From contig JAWHQI010000072.1 in the NCBI GenBank assembly GCA_033032865.1, positions 10,124,001-10,188,000 of the forward strand: DNA of 64,000 nt. Reading direction: 5' to 3'. The position numbers and the translations under genes were made by a program. Below are positions 41,992 to 52,368 of the stretch, one piece after another. The DNA comes from Dactylorhiza incarnata. Taxonomy: Eukaryota > Streptophyta > Magnoliopsida > Asparagales > Orchidaceae. How positions within the stretch are numbered: position 1 is the first letter of the stretch; each line of letters opens with the position of its first letter. The notes under the pieces are model-generated. The model worked only from the letters and a program-made list of their open reading frames with translations, was not told the DNA's origin and did no database searches.

Positions 41992-44900
41992 GCTGCGGAA
42001 GAAGGGAGAAGTAAAGTATGGTACCTGGACACAAGGGCGAGCAACCACATGTGTGGAGATAGAGAGATGTTCACAAACCTTGAACCCATTGGGGGTGAGG
42101 TTAGTTTCGGGGATGCGTCAAAGATCTCCTTGGAAGGAAAGGGTTTGGTGGAGACGAAGCTGAACGGGGAGAGAGTACACCTGAACGATGTGTACTATGT
42201 GCCAGGGTTGAAGACCAACATCTTGAGCATTGAGCAGTTAGTGGAGAGAGGCTATTGCGTCCAGATGAAGGATGGGTCTCTGACAATGAAGAATGGTCAA
42301 GTGAAGGAAGTAGTGAAGGTGGAGATGATGGCGAACCGTCTCTTCACGCTGAAGATGGATGCTCAAGAGACAGCTTGTCTCGCGAGAACGGAGGAAGAGG
42401 AAGAAGCATGGCTATGGCACCATAGGATGGGCCATTTAGGTTTCACGGGGTTGAAGCTGCTATCTCACTCAAGGATGGTGACAGATCTGCCAATGATCTC
42501 ACCACCCCAGAAGGTGTGTGAAGCTTGCACGAAGGGGAAGCAGAAGATGCAGAGTTTTGAAGGAGGGAAGTCCTGGAGAGCAAGGAGGCAGCTTGAACTG
42601 GTTCACTCGGACATTGCGAGTCCGTTTGAGACCACCTCAATAGGCGGAAGCAGATACTACATAACCTTCATGAATGACTTTAGTCGGAAGTGTTGGGTAT
42701 ATTTCCTAAGGGAGAAATCTGAGGCCCTTGACAAGTTCAAGGTTATGGCGGAGAAGGAGAGCGGTCAGGCTCTGAAGGTGATAAGGACAGATCGGGGTGG
42801 GGAGTACACCTCGAGGCTGTTTGATGCTTTCTGCAAGGAGAATGGGATCTCACACCAGCTGACGGCGGCGTACTCACCGCAGCAGAACGAAGTGGCAGAG
42901 AGGAAGAACCTCACCATCATGAACATGGCGAGGAGCATGGTGAAGGAGAAGGGGCTACCGAAGAGTTTCTGGGCGGAAGGAGTGCAGTGTGCGGTGTATC
43001 TACTGAACAGATGCCCCACAAAGAGCGTGAAGTTCATGACGCCGCTTGAAGCATGGAGTGGCTGGAAGCCAAGCGTGAAGCACCTAAGGGTCTTCGGGTG
43101 TGTAGCTCATGCTCAAATCCCGGAACAGAGAAGGAAGAAGCTCATTGATAGGAGCGAGAAGTGTATCTTTGTTGGCTACGCTCCGGAGAGCAAGGCATAC
43201 AAGTTCTACAACCCGGTGACGGGGAAGGCCATCGTCTCGAGGGACGTGGTGTTCGAAGAAGGCAGCAGCTGGAGCTGGGATGAGAAGACGAGGAGCATGA
43301 AGGGCATGTTCTTCGAGGATGAAGATGAAGGAGGTCATGAGGCTGGAGCCGAGGATGGTGGAGTGGAGCCACCATCACCACCGAGCAGGAATTCAGGGGG
43401 AGCTTCCACCTCCCACTCAAGAGGGGAAAGATCAAGTGGAGGAAATTCTGCAGGAGGCAGCGGGAGCCGGAGTGACTCCGAGAGTCCACCACCCAGGATG
43501 AAGAGGGTGGGGGAGCTCTATGAGGAGACGGCCCCAATCCATACTAACTATTCATTGTATTGCCTCTTAGCAGATTGTGAGCCAAGGTCCTATGAAGAAG
43601 CTACCCAGGAGAAATCTTGGAGGACGGCGATGGATGCCGAGATGGCTTCTATCAAGAAGAACGATACCTGGAGGCTAGTGGATCCACCGGCAGGCCACAA
43701 ACCCCTCGGGGTGAAGTGGGTCTATAAGGTGAAGAAGAACAAAGATGGCGCTGTGGAGAAGCACAAGGCCAGGCTGGTGGTGAAAGGGTATAGACAAGTC
43801 CAAGGAGTGGACTATGATGAAGTCTACGCCCCAGTTGCGCGGATCGATACCATAAGACTGATCATCGCACTGGCGGCTCATTATGGGTGGACAATTTTGC
43901 AAATGGATGCTGTGGCGGCATACTTGAATGGGTACCTAGAAGAGGATGTGTACATCGAGCAGCCTCCAGGGTATGTGGTAAAGGGTCAGGAGAGAAAAGT
44001 CTGCAAGCTAGACAGAGCCTTGTACGGGCTGAAGCAAGGAGCAAGGGCGTGGAATGGAAGGATAGATGCCTTCCTACAGAAGCATGGATATGTGAAGTGC
44101 CCGTACGAGTATGCCCTGTATGTGAAGATAGAGGAGAACGGGGATATCATGGTCTTGTGTCTATACGTGGACGACATGATATTCACCGGGAACAACCCGA
44201 CCATGCTTGAGGAGTTCAAGAGGCTTATGAAGAAGGAGTTCGAAATGACGGACTTGGGAGAGCTGAGTTATTTCCTGCGGGTTGAGGTGAAGCAGGAGGA
44301 AGACGGGATCTTCATATCCCAGAAGAAGTATGCAGAAGAAATTCTGAAGAAGTTCAGGATGGAGGGTAGCAAGGCTATCTCCACTCCAGCGGACCCAGGG
44401 ACAAAGCTGAGGAAGGACTCTGAGGAGGAAGGTGTGAACCCAATGATGTTCAAGAGCCTAGTTGGGAGTCTAAGGTACTTGACCTTCACTAGGCCACACA
44501 TCATGTATGTGGTCGGGGTAGTAAGCAGGTACATGGAGGAGCCCAAGCAGGATCACTTCACCGCAGCGAAGCGAATCCTAAGATATGTGAACGGAACAAG
44601 GGACCATGGCCTGAAGTACTCATCAGGAGGAGAGTTGAAGCTAGTCGGCTACTCCGATAGCGACTATGGTGGAGATGTCAATGATCGGAAAAGCACTTCC
44701 GGATACTGTTTTCACATGGGGACGGCAGCGTTCTCATGGAGCTCGAAGAAGCAGGCTACTATAGCCTTGTCATCATGCGAAGCAGAGTATATAGCGGCGG
44801 CGGCATGCGCCTGCCAAGCCATCTGGCTCAGGAAGCTATTAGAGGAGTTACATCATGTGCAGGACTGGCCAACGACAGTGTTAGTAGATAACATGTCGGC

Positions 44901-45111
44901 CATCCAGCTCGCGAAGAACCCAGTGCTGCATGGGAGGAGCAAGCATATCGAGACTCGATATCATTTTCTTCGGGAGCAAGTGGAGATGAAGACGGTCGAA
45001 GTAAAGTATTGCCCCACCGGAGAGCAGGTCGCGGACATATCCACTAAGGCATTGAAGGCAGACACGTTCGCGAAGCTCAAAGGCAAGCTCGGCATGTGCG
45101 TCCAAGCTTGA
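41992..45111 (+). pseudogene. Copia pol polyprotein (protease, integrase, RT, RNase H), open but with altered key residues
   Basis: One uninterrupted frame of about 1040 codons downstream of the gag TGA, with first ATG at 42049. Protease reads [11 protein letters not shown]; the active-site DTG/DSG is DTR. Integrase has HHCC, then [18 protein letters not shown] and [11 protein letters not shown] is kept but the usual Gly in QNG is Glu. RT has [24 protein letters not shown] and the catalytic YVDDMIF. RNase H has [19 protein letters not shown] and a DN pair in [12 protein letters not shown], ending [13 protein letters not shown]. With no ATG between the TGA and the protease core, expression would need readthrough or a revertant. 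It is therefore listed as a pseudogene despite its length. Confidence 0.92.
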
Positions 45112-45120
45112 GGAGGAGTT
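45111..45120 (+). other. Polypurine tract
   Basis: AGGAGGAGTT directly before the 3' LTR and overlapping the pol stop codon. Confidence 0.8.
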
Positions 45121-45954
45121 TGTTGGTTTGAGCTGTGCTGACCAGGTCAACATCTTTTATTTGTTTTTTTATATATGTGTTTTATTTTGAAAAAGAGGAG
45201 AGAGGGTGAGCATTAATTGTAGAGAAAGAATTTGTTTTCTTTTTGTTGCCTATAAATAGGCTGTACATCCTTTGTAAAGGGTTGCAGTGGAATAGAAGAA
45301 AATTTGGAGAGCATCTGTTTCTTGCGGCAGATTCTAGAGAGAGAGAGAGTGTGTGTAGAGAGAGAGAAAAGATAGGAAATGTTCCCGCAGGAATAATCGT
45401 TTGGATCTCGCCTATTTCTCTCGCCACTTCATCTCTCGCCATTCCCACTCGCTGCCCGCACTCGCCAACTGAAGGGAACTCGCAGCAGGTGCGAGGGAAG
45501 GGAGCTCGCCGGAGTCAAGAGTGGAGCTCGCGTGAGTGTCGTGTGGACCTCGCTGGGTGTGTGTGAGCTCGCTGGAGTTGAGGAGGATCTCGCCTGAAGT
45601 GCCCGCCTGGAGTGCGTGAGCTCGCCGGTGCGAGGGAAGGTGGTGCTCGCAGTTTGAAGAGAGGAGACAGAGCAGCTCGCCGGGTTTTGTAGGTCTCGCC
45701 GGAGTTGTGTGGAGGTGCATCTCGGCCGAGTAGTGTGGTGTGCATGCTCGCCGTGGAGAGTGCTAGGTGGAAGGTGATATTGCTCGCCGGCGTTTTGGGG
45801 TGGAGCTCGCTGAAGTGGTGTGTGTTGCGAGGTGGTGTTGTTCTGGCGCAAGAAGGTGCTCGGCGAAGTGCTGTGTTCAGCCAAGTGTTGTGTTCGGCGA
45901 AGTAGTGCTCGGCAAGAAGAGAGGATAGTGAAGTCGTACGATTCGCTTCCAACA
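45121..45954 (+). repeat. 3' LTR of copia element at 40.1-46.0 kb
   Basis: Same ends as the 5' LTR. TATAAATA at 45251-45258. It is shorter mainly through a reduced GA run and a small deletion near the end (AACATAC and GTCTC words missing). Confidence 0.96.
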
Positions 45955-46349
45955 AACAATACTATAATTAATAAACTTTCACCGTCCTACCATCAGTTAT
46001 CCAACCAAATGTTAACGTTATGATCACCATTTGAATTTATTCAAAGTATGTGAGTCTACGCACACGCACGGATAATCAAACTGCCACAATGTACCCATCA
46101 GCAACAGTAACCCGATGCGCACCGTTCCCTGTGGCAGTGTGTGATGACAGGCAATACTAAATCTATGCTCAATGTTCTCCTCCCTAAGCAGTGCGCCAAT
46201 AATGGTACTAGATGGTCTGGATGAGGACCTTGCCTTTCTTGCCGCTACTTCACTCAAGTTATGTTCCACCATGTGCCACTGAGGCTAATAGTGTGGCGGA
46301 CTTTTGTGTTTGATTTTCTTTGCACTCTCCTTTTGTTTGAACTGCTTAA
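45955..46349. other. Low-copy-looking flank, possible LINE RNase H remnant
   Basis: Target DNA of the copia insertion. Around 46230-46310 the plus strand can be read, across a frame change, as FHHVP followed by ANSVADFCV. This recalls the end of plant LINE RNase H domains (HVPREAN.VAD). The evidence is weak. An 82-codon minus-strand frame (46024-46272) matches nothing I know. Confidence 0.25.
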
Positions 46350-46512
46350 AATGCATGTACAAGACGTATTTACAAAAATTACGCCCATGTTTCAATCAGG
46401 GCGGCAATACGTCTTGTGCGTGCATTTTTAGGAAATGTGTTCAACACGAAAGTTGTAGATCTCGACGAGATCTACAACTTTCGTGTTGAACAATTTTCCT
46501 AAAAATGCATGT
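46350..46512. repeat. Nested foldback with a 53-bp near-perfect palindrome
   Basis: 46439-46464 is the exact inverted complement of 46466-46491, with one base between. The pairing extends with few mismatches to about 46418 and 46512. A second hairpin, 46350-46370 with 46406-46426 (two mismatches), overlaps its left arm. The shared word ATGCA(T/C)GTAC occurs in three places. It is probably a foldback or MITE-type element; no TSD was found. Confidence 0.85.
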
Positions 46513-46779
46513 ACAGAGCATATTTTCAAAAAACGCGGAAAAACTCGTAAAAATTGGACTGCAAATAGTGAGAATAGGACTGCCTATAACATTGCCTTTT
46601 TTTTTTGTAAATGCACTTTTCACGAATGGTCAACGAAGATCAGCTATTGATATTGCTCTATGTTCCGTACGGAGGATCAAGCGTTGATGGAATTCTGTCC
46701 GAGCCACAGTTTGAGAATTTGGTATAATGAATACTTTCTGGTTTATAATTCATTGAGATTTAAACTTTCCCGAAAAACA

Positions 46780-47296
46780 CAAATAGTCACAGGAATGTCC
46801 GACATCTAACAAAGAGACTTTTTACGTGGAAAATCCGGAAAAGGTAAAAAATCACTGGGCCGAATCGGTGCCGACCAATGTGCGCTATTTTTGGAGTGTT
46901 ACAAATAGTAGATATTTTTGAGGGTGACAGACCACCGCTCGTTACAATAAGCTTTAAGTGGATGCCAAAGTGAAATCTTCGAGTCGCCTTCAAAGGAGAT
47001 CTTCGAAGGGGGAGGGAAATCTTCAAGGGCCGAAAGAGATCTTCTAGTCGCCTTCGAAAGAGATTTTATCTTCAAGGATCGAAGGAGATCTTCGAGGCCG
47101 TCTTCGAACATTGAAGGGGAACTCTTAAGGATCTTCGAAGGGGCTCTCTCGGGTGCTGAAGGCAATGTGTCTTCATATGAGGGCTCAGGGCCACTTTTCT
47201 AGCTTTTGAGAGGGGCGGCTTGGTAATTGCGTTGTTGTAACCACCATAACTACCAAACGGGAAAATTGGAATCCTCGACCTAGAGCACTTGGATCA
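46780..47296 (-). repeat. Tat-family LTR (minus strand), copy A
   Basis: Aligns with the Tat 3' LTR at 16970-18143 and with 48608-49143. On the minus strand it starts TGATCCAAGTG after a T/A-run. It contains many GGAGATCTTCGAAGG words. To its right lies 3'UTR-like DNA with a minisatellite, so it is a 3' LTR of a minus-strand element. Confidence 0.78.
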
Positions 47297-47632
47297 TTTT
47301 TTTGTGGATAAGAGGGGCCCCACAGGCACTTCGGGCAGGATCGATGGTGACGGTGGCGATGATCATGATGGAGGCGGCAACGATGAGCGCAGCGAGTCCA
47401 ACAACCATTGTGGAGACAAGAAGCAAAGAAAGAGAACGTGAGCGCGCGGGGTGCGCCGTGAGCGCGTGGGGAGCGTTGTGAGCGCGGGAGCGTGCTGAGA
47501 GCGTTGTGAGAGCGGGAGCGCCCCAAAAGCGTTGTGAGCACGGGAGTGCGTTGAGAGCGTTGTGACTGCGGGAGCGCGCCATGAGCACGGGAGCACTCTG
47601 AGAGCGTTGTGAGCGGGGGAGAGCGCCAAGAG
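47297..47632 (-). repeat. Tat-family 3'UTR with GAGCG-type minisatellite, copy A
   Basis: 47297-47430 aligns with 50497-50620. From 47430 there are ~25-35-bp units of GAGCGTTGTGAGCGCGGGAGCG type. The array is cut at 47633 by another LTR. Open frames on the minus strand come from the repeat. Confidence 0.8.
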
Positions 47633-48250
47633 TGTTGGGAACTTTGTCATCAATGTTCCTGATTTGAAGAAGTCCTCAAGTCAAGGATAAACACACTTTG
47701 TATTTGATGCCTGTGTTCAATATGTTGTTTTCAGATATTAGATAGTGCAAGCCTAGCATAGGGCTAGACTTTGTGTCATCAGACATAATTTTGTCAATTT
47801 GTAATCCCTCATTGTGCAAAACACCATGTCTACCTAAGATCTAAACCATATAGACTTGTCACTCACTTATAAAATCAGGAAGAAATGTCTAGCAAGTTGG
47901 AAAGAGCAAAAGAACTGAATTCAAGATGATCAGAAATTGTCCAAGTCATATCGTCTTAGAGAGTTACAAATATCGTCTTGTAGATATGTTTCGATATCGG
48001 TTTACTGATCTTAAGCTTTAAGACATTATCGTATTGTAGACTCTCAACTAAAGTATCAAATTGTTTTGATTAGAAAAATAGCACTAGCTCCAAATATCGT
48101 CTTGATAATACACAATTCAAGACGATATCGTTTTGACAAGGATCAGTTACACACATATCATCTCGAAGAAGATCAACAAGACATTTAGAAGATTTTCATT
48201 GAAAAGAGAATATAATAAATATTTTTTAGCATCTTGCAAGTCAAAATGGG
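47633..48250 (+). repeat. Partial copia-type LTR with iterated ATCGTCTT words
   Basis: Starts TGTTGGGAACTTTGTC inside the minisatellite. Between 47945 and 48170, words of type ATATCGTCTTG and CAAGACGATATCG occur about six times. Style resembles Sirevirus-type LTR starts in this window. No LTR end, TATA or partner copy was identified, so the right boundary is approximate. Confidence 0.5.
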
Positions 48251-48607
48251 AACAAAGGTAAAGTTAAAATTTAGATGAATACGAAGCTTTGATGCTGGTC
48301 CATGATTAAAAAAGATTCCGATGATGACAGCAAAATACATATTTAATTTTTGTAATTAATAATGATTTGCTAATATTCATATTTGATTTGTCAATGGCAG
48401 GCTGGCAAATCAATGGCAGGCTGGCAGCACATTAAATATGAAAGATAGTTTAAAAAAAGAATTGATCATTTTAATACAAATATTCGTGTACGCCCGTATC
48501 TTGTCACTCCGTCATACATATTTTGCATTTGATGTGTTGCGGGTCGCTCGACGCTCTCACGATTCGGTCGAATTGAGCTGTCTTAGCTAGAGAGCGAGAC
48601 GGGCGCG
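48251..48607. other. AT-rich remainder, unassigned
   Basis: May belong to the partial LTR. Contains a 21-bp tandem duplication (CAATGGCAGGCTGGCA twice, 48396-48432). No gene. Confidence 0.4.
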
Positions 48608-49143
48608 CAAATAGTCACAGGAAAGTCCAACGGCTGACAAAGAAACTTTTTACGTGAAATCCCCGGTAAGGGTAAAAAATCATAGGGTTGAATCGGTGCC
48701 GACCAATATGCACCATTTTCTGAGTGTTACAAGTAGTAGATTTTTTGAGGGTGACAGGTCACCGCTCGTTACAGTAATTTTCAGTGGATGCCAAGGTGAA
48801 ATCTTCGAGTCACCTTCGAAGGAGATCTCCGAAGGGGGAGGGAGATCTTCGAGGGGGGGGGGGAGATCTTCAATGGCCGAAGGAGATCTTCGAATCGCCT
48901 TTGAAGGAGATCTTATCTTCAAGGGTCGGAGGAGATCTTCGATGCAGTCGTCGAACACTGAAGGAGACCTCTGAAAGATTTTCGAAGGAGCTTTCTCGGC
49001 TGCTGAAAACAATGTGTCTTCAAATGAGGGCTTATGACCCCTTTTATAGCTTTTGAGAGGGGCGACTTCGTAATTGCACTGTTGTAACCACCATAACTAC
49101 TGGACGGGATAATCAGAATCCTCGACCTAGATCACTTGGAACA
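48608..49143 (-). repeat. Tat-family LTR (minus strand), copy B
   Basis: Same LTR family as copy A, about 536 bp. On the minus strand it starts TGTTCCAAGTGATC. Its 3'UTR side is interrupted 22 bp away by the TRIM at 49166. Confidence 0.78.
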
Positions 49144-49165
49144 CAATTTTTGCGGATAAGACGGA

Positions 49166-49793
49166 TGTACAACCCTTATTCTCTGAGGGTGGGACTCATT
49201 CAAGACCACGTAGGCAGAAGTCAAGGTCAAAGGTCAATGCAGAATCCAGAGGTCGAAGACTCAAGACAACTCAGGCAGCAGAATCAGCAGAAGGCCTGTG
49301 CGAGTATAGGCGAGCACATGCGAGCTGCCCCTCCTACTCGCCAGGTGGGCGACCATAGCGGATGCTCGCCGAAGCCAGGAGATATCCCCTCAATGTCGCG
49401 TAGTCGTTGGGCAGGGTTAGGGCTATAAATACCCCCCTCCACTTTGGTTTGCCTATAAATAGGACCCCAGGGGTACTTGGATTGGCACCTCGACTTGAGC
49501 TTTCAGAGCCCAACTTTCGAATTCTCGGACCCATCACCCATGGCAGTTACTCTTGATTCTCGCCAAGTCGGTGCTTTCCTCGTACCTTGCTCGACCATCT
49601 TTGGTTGTGGAGGAGAAGTCTTTTATGAGCTTCTAGGTACATTATGGGACCTCCCTGCCGCAGCGCCTGAGGTCCTGTTGTTTCCGTTCTAGTTCCTTCG
49701 TCGTCGCCACTCAAGTCGTCTGGTCGGACCGCTGGGGTAGCCTCCGACTGCAATGATCCAAATTTTGGAGCTGGGATTTTACTGACTTCAACA
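49166..49793 (+). repeat. TRIM left LTR
   Basis: Starts TGTACAACCC and ends CTTCAACA. Two TATA boxes 30 bp apart (49424-49431 and 49454-49461). GCGAG/CTCGCC words cluster at 49295-49385. Confidence 0.88.
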
Positions 49794-49858
49794 CTTTGGT
49801 GCGGTGAGCATGGAGTCAAGGTCAAAGGTCAATGCAGAAGCCTGAGGTCGAAGGTCAA

Positions 49859-50491
49859 TGGTACAACCCTTATTCTCCGAGGGTGGGACCCATTCAAGGC
49901 CACATAGGCAGAAGTTAAGGTCAAAGGTCAATGCAGAAGCCAGAGGTTGAAGAATCAAGACAACTCAGCCAACAAATTAGCAGAAGGCCTGTGCGAGTAT
50001 AGGCGAGCACGTGCGAGCTGCCCCTCCTGCTCGCCAGGTGGGCGACCATAGCGGATGCTTGCCGAAGCCAGGCGAGATCCCCTCAATGTCACGTAGTCGC
50101 CGGGCAGGGTTAGGCCTATAAATAGCCATCCATCCCCTTTAGTTTGCCTATAAATAGGACCCCAGGGGTACTTGGATTGATAACTAGACTTGAGCTTTCA
50201 GAGCCCAACTTTCGAATCCTAGGACCCATCATCCTTGGTCGTTACTCTTGATTCTCGCCAAGTCGGTGCCTTTCTCGTACCCTGCTCGGCCATCTTTGGT
50301 TGTGGAGGAGAAGTCTCTTCTGAGCTTCTGGGTACGTGGTGGGACCTCCTTGCCGCAGCGCCTGGGGTCCTGTTGTTTCCATTCTAGTTCCTTCGTCGTC
50401 ACCAGTCAAGCCGTCTGGTCGGACCGCTGAGCGAGTAGCCTCCAGCTGCATTGATCCGAATTTTGGAGCTGGGATTTTCCTGGCTTCAACA
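49859..50491 (+). repeat. TRIM right LTR
   Basis: Starts TGGTACAACCC and ends CTTCAACA. Two TATA boxes again (near 50117 and 50149). Diverged from the left LTR at many positions but the same length class. Confidence 0.88.
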
Positions 50492-50496
50492 ACGGA

Positions 50497-51240
50497 CGTG
50501 CCCCCCGGGTAGTTCGGGTAGGATCTGTGGCAACGACGACAACGATCGTGATGCAGGAGATGACGATAAACATAGCGAGTCATGCAACCATTATGGAGAC
50601 AAGAAGCAAAGAAAGAGAACGTGAGTGCACGGGGAGCGTCGTAAGCACGGGAGGGTGCTGAGAGCATTGTGAGCGTGGGAGCGCGCCGAGAGCGTTGTTA
50701 GAGCGAGAGATCATTGAGAGCATTATGAGCGCGGGAGTGCATCGAGAGCGTTGTGAGCGCGGTAGAGCACTGAGAGTGCGAGAGCGCGTCGTGAGCACGC
50801 GAGCACTCCAAAAACGATGTGAGCGCGGGAACGCGTTGAGAGCGCAGAAAATGCGCCGAAAGCATTGTGAGCACGTCGAGAGCATTGTGAGTGTGGAAGC
50901 GCGCTGAGAGCATTGGAGCACGGGAGAGTGCTGTGAGTGTGGGAATGTGTAGTGTGTGCGGGAGCATGCTAAGAGTGTAGGAGCGTGTCGCGTGCACTGT
51001 GAGCCCGGGAGCGCGCTGTTAGCCCGGGAGCACGCCGTGAGCCCAGGAGCGCACCAAGAGTGCTATGATGAGGGCACGACAGTGGCGTTGGGAGGCGACG
51101 TAGGCATCACGATTCGACAGAAATGTCCAGAGATGACTGTGGCATTGAGAGCGTGGATGGGCGGTGATGATAACATAGACAAGCTGTGGCGGCCCCTCGG
51201 CTGGCGTCAGGCTCTCCAAGAATGGGAAGCGTCTTGCTCG
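50497..51240 (-). repeat. Tat-family 3'UTR with minisatellite, copy B
   Basis: Continues LTR copy B across the TRIM. 50497-50620 aligns with 47300-47430. From 50620 to 51060 there are irregular ~25-35-bp GAGCGCGGGAGCGCGCCGAGAG-like units (written here as a consensus of variable parts). Related to 16675-16850 in opposite orientation. Confidence 0.8.
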
Positions 51241-51247
51241 TAGGGTG

Positions 51248-51440
51248 TCATGACACTCCCAAAATAGAGGTTGTGTGCACATCAATCCTAAAATAGGGAG
51301 TACCTGCGCGTCACTCCCAAAATAGGGACTGTCGGCCGCGCGGCACTCCCAATTTGGGAGTGGCGGTCCCGCGACACTCCCAATTTGGGAGTGCCGGACA
51401 CGCGACACTCCCATGCATGTACTCCCAAATGGGAGTGCAT
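51248..51440. repeat. Short tandem repeats of palindromic ACTCCCAA..TTGGGAGT words
   Basis: CACTCCCAATTTGGGAGTG occurs twice as a perfect 19-bp inverted repeat (51345-51363 and 51375-51393 region), with degenerate CACTCCCAAAATAGGGA versions before and ACTCCCAAATGGGAGT after. Spacing about 30-40 bp, separated by GC-rich spacers. Confidence 0.85.
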
Positions 51441-51471
51441 GTAACATCCCAACTTTTGATTGGGTCACTAT

Positions 51472-52196
51472 TGTTGAAGCCAGGAAAATCCTAGCTCAAA
51501 ATATTCGAATCAATGCAACCAGAGGCTACTTGCCCAGCGACCAACAGATGGTTTGGCAGGCAACTACGAAGAGGCTCGAACATCAATAATAGGACCCCAG
51601 GTGTTGCGGCAGGGAGGTCCCACCATGTACCCAGCAGCTCAAAAGAGACTTCTCCTCCACAACCAAAGATGGTCGAGCAGGGTACGAGGGAAGCACCGAC
51701 TTGACGAGTATCTAGGATGACGGTCGAGGGTAACAGTCAAGATCTCAGGGGGACGAGTCTTCGAAGACAGGGGTTTCGAAATCTCAACAAAAGGTGCAAT
51801 TCCTGGTACCCCTGGGTTCCTATTTATAGACAAATCCCAAGGGAGGGGGCATAAGCGACCATACCTATCCCTTGCGAGATTGTCTAGTTAGACCTGAAGA
51901 ACGGGCGATTAGGTAAGGACCTCGACTGCGCCCGACGAGTTGTAGTTGTTAGTCGCCAACTCGGGATATCTCGCCCACCTGGCGATTTGCCGTGGATAAT
52001 CGCCACTTAGGAGGATCTCGCCCATGCCTTGCGAGATGCTGTGGATAGTCTCCACCTAGGGGCGAGGAATCCTGATACTCGCATCCTGCATTGAATGCCC
52101 TTGTGAATGATTGGTTGCCTTTGGCTCAACCCTTGACTTTTACATTTGCCTACGTGGCCTGAATGGGTCATACTCTCGAAGAATATGGGTTGAACA
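51472..52196 (-). repeat. TRIM-type LTR in inverted orientation
   Basis: Reverse complement aligns with the TRIM LTRs throughout: TGTTCAACCC-like start, TATAAATA (plus 51821-51828), GCGAG-word region and CTTCAACA end. About 90 bp longer than the TRIM LTRs. No matching TSD, so it may be one LTR of a larger element whose remainder is not recognised. TGTAACATCCCAAC lies 32 bp to its left. Confidence 0.75.
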
Positions 52197-52313
52197 CAAT
52201 CCCCGCTCTTTACGAGCGACGAAGTGGCTCGGAAAGAAACATCCAACCCTTATTCGTCGAGGGTCTTCTAGCGAGTACATTGCCTACTCGAAAGCAGGGG
52301 GTCATCTGATCTC

Positions 52314-52320
52314 TATAAAT
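52314..52320 (+). promoter_or_regulatory. TATA box upstream of unclassified coding region
   Basis: TATAAAT, 49 bp before the ATG at 52369. Confidence 0.5.
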
Positions 52321-52368
52321 AAGGGGGGAGGGGCCTTCCCTGGCACGCCACTTTTCAGTCCACGCGAG

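Larger units (their letters stand above)
40062..45954 (+). mobile_element. Nearly intact Ty1/copia element with TSD AACAA
   Basis: 5893 bp, with LTRs of 865 and 834 bp and exact TSDs (40057-40061 and 45955-45959). PBS and PPT are present. Gag and pol lie in one frame separated by a single TGA. LTRs differ by roughly twenty substitutions by eye plus a GA-repeat length change. Several conserved residues are altered, so the copy is probably inactive. It resembles Tork/Ivana-type copia; lineage is not certain. Confidence 0.96.
49166..50491 (+). mobile_element. TRIM: two LTRs with only 65 bp between them, TSD ACGGA
   Basis: LTR 49166-49793 (628 bp), internal 49794-49858 (65 bp), LTR 49859-50491 (633 bp). 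The target duplication ACGGA is exact (49161-49165 and 50492-50496). Removing the unit restores the continuity seen in copy A (47297 onwards). The internal piece begins CTTTGGTGCGGTGAGCATGG and then repeats part of the LTR itself. No coding, and no standard PBS or PPT recognised. Much shorter inside than ordinary TRIMs. Confidence 0.88.

Noticed and set aside
46024..46272. Host gene exon on the minus strand
   Set aside because: 82 codons without a known motif or splice context. A weak LINE RNase H reading on the other strand is at least as likely.
47185..47653. Minus-strand frames with HNAL repeats
   Set aside because: Translation of the GAGCG minisatellite in the Tat 3'UTR.
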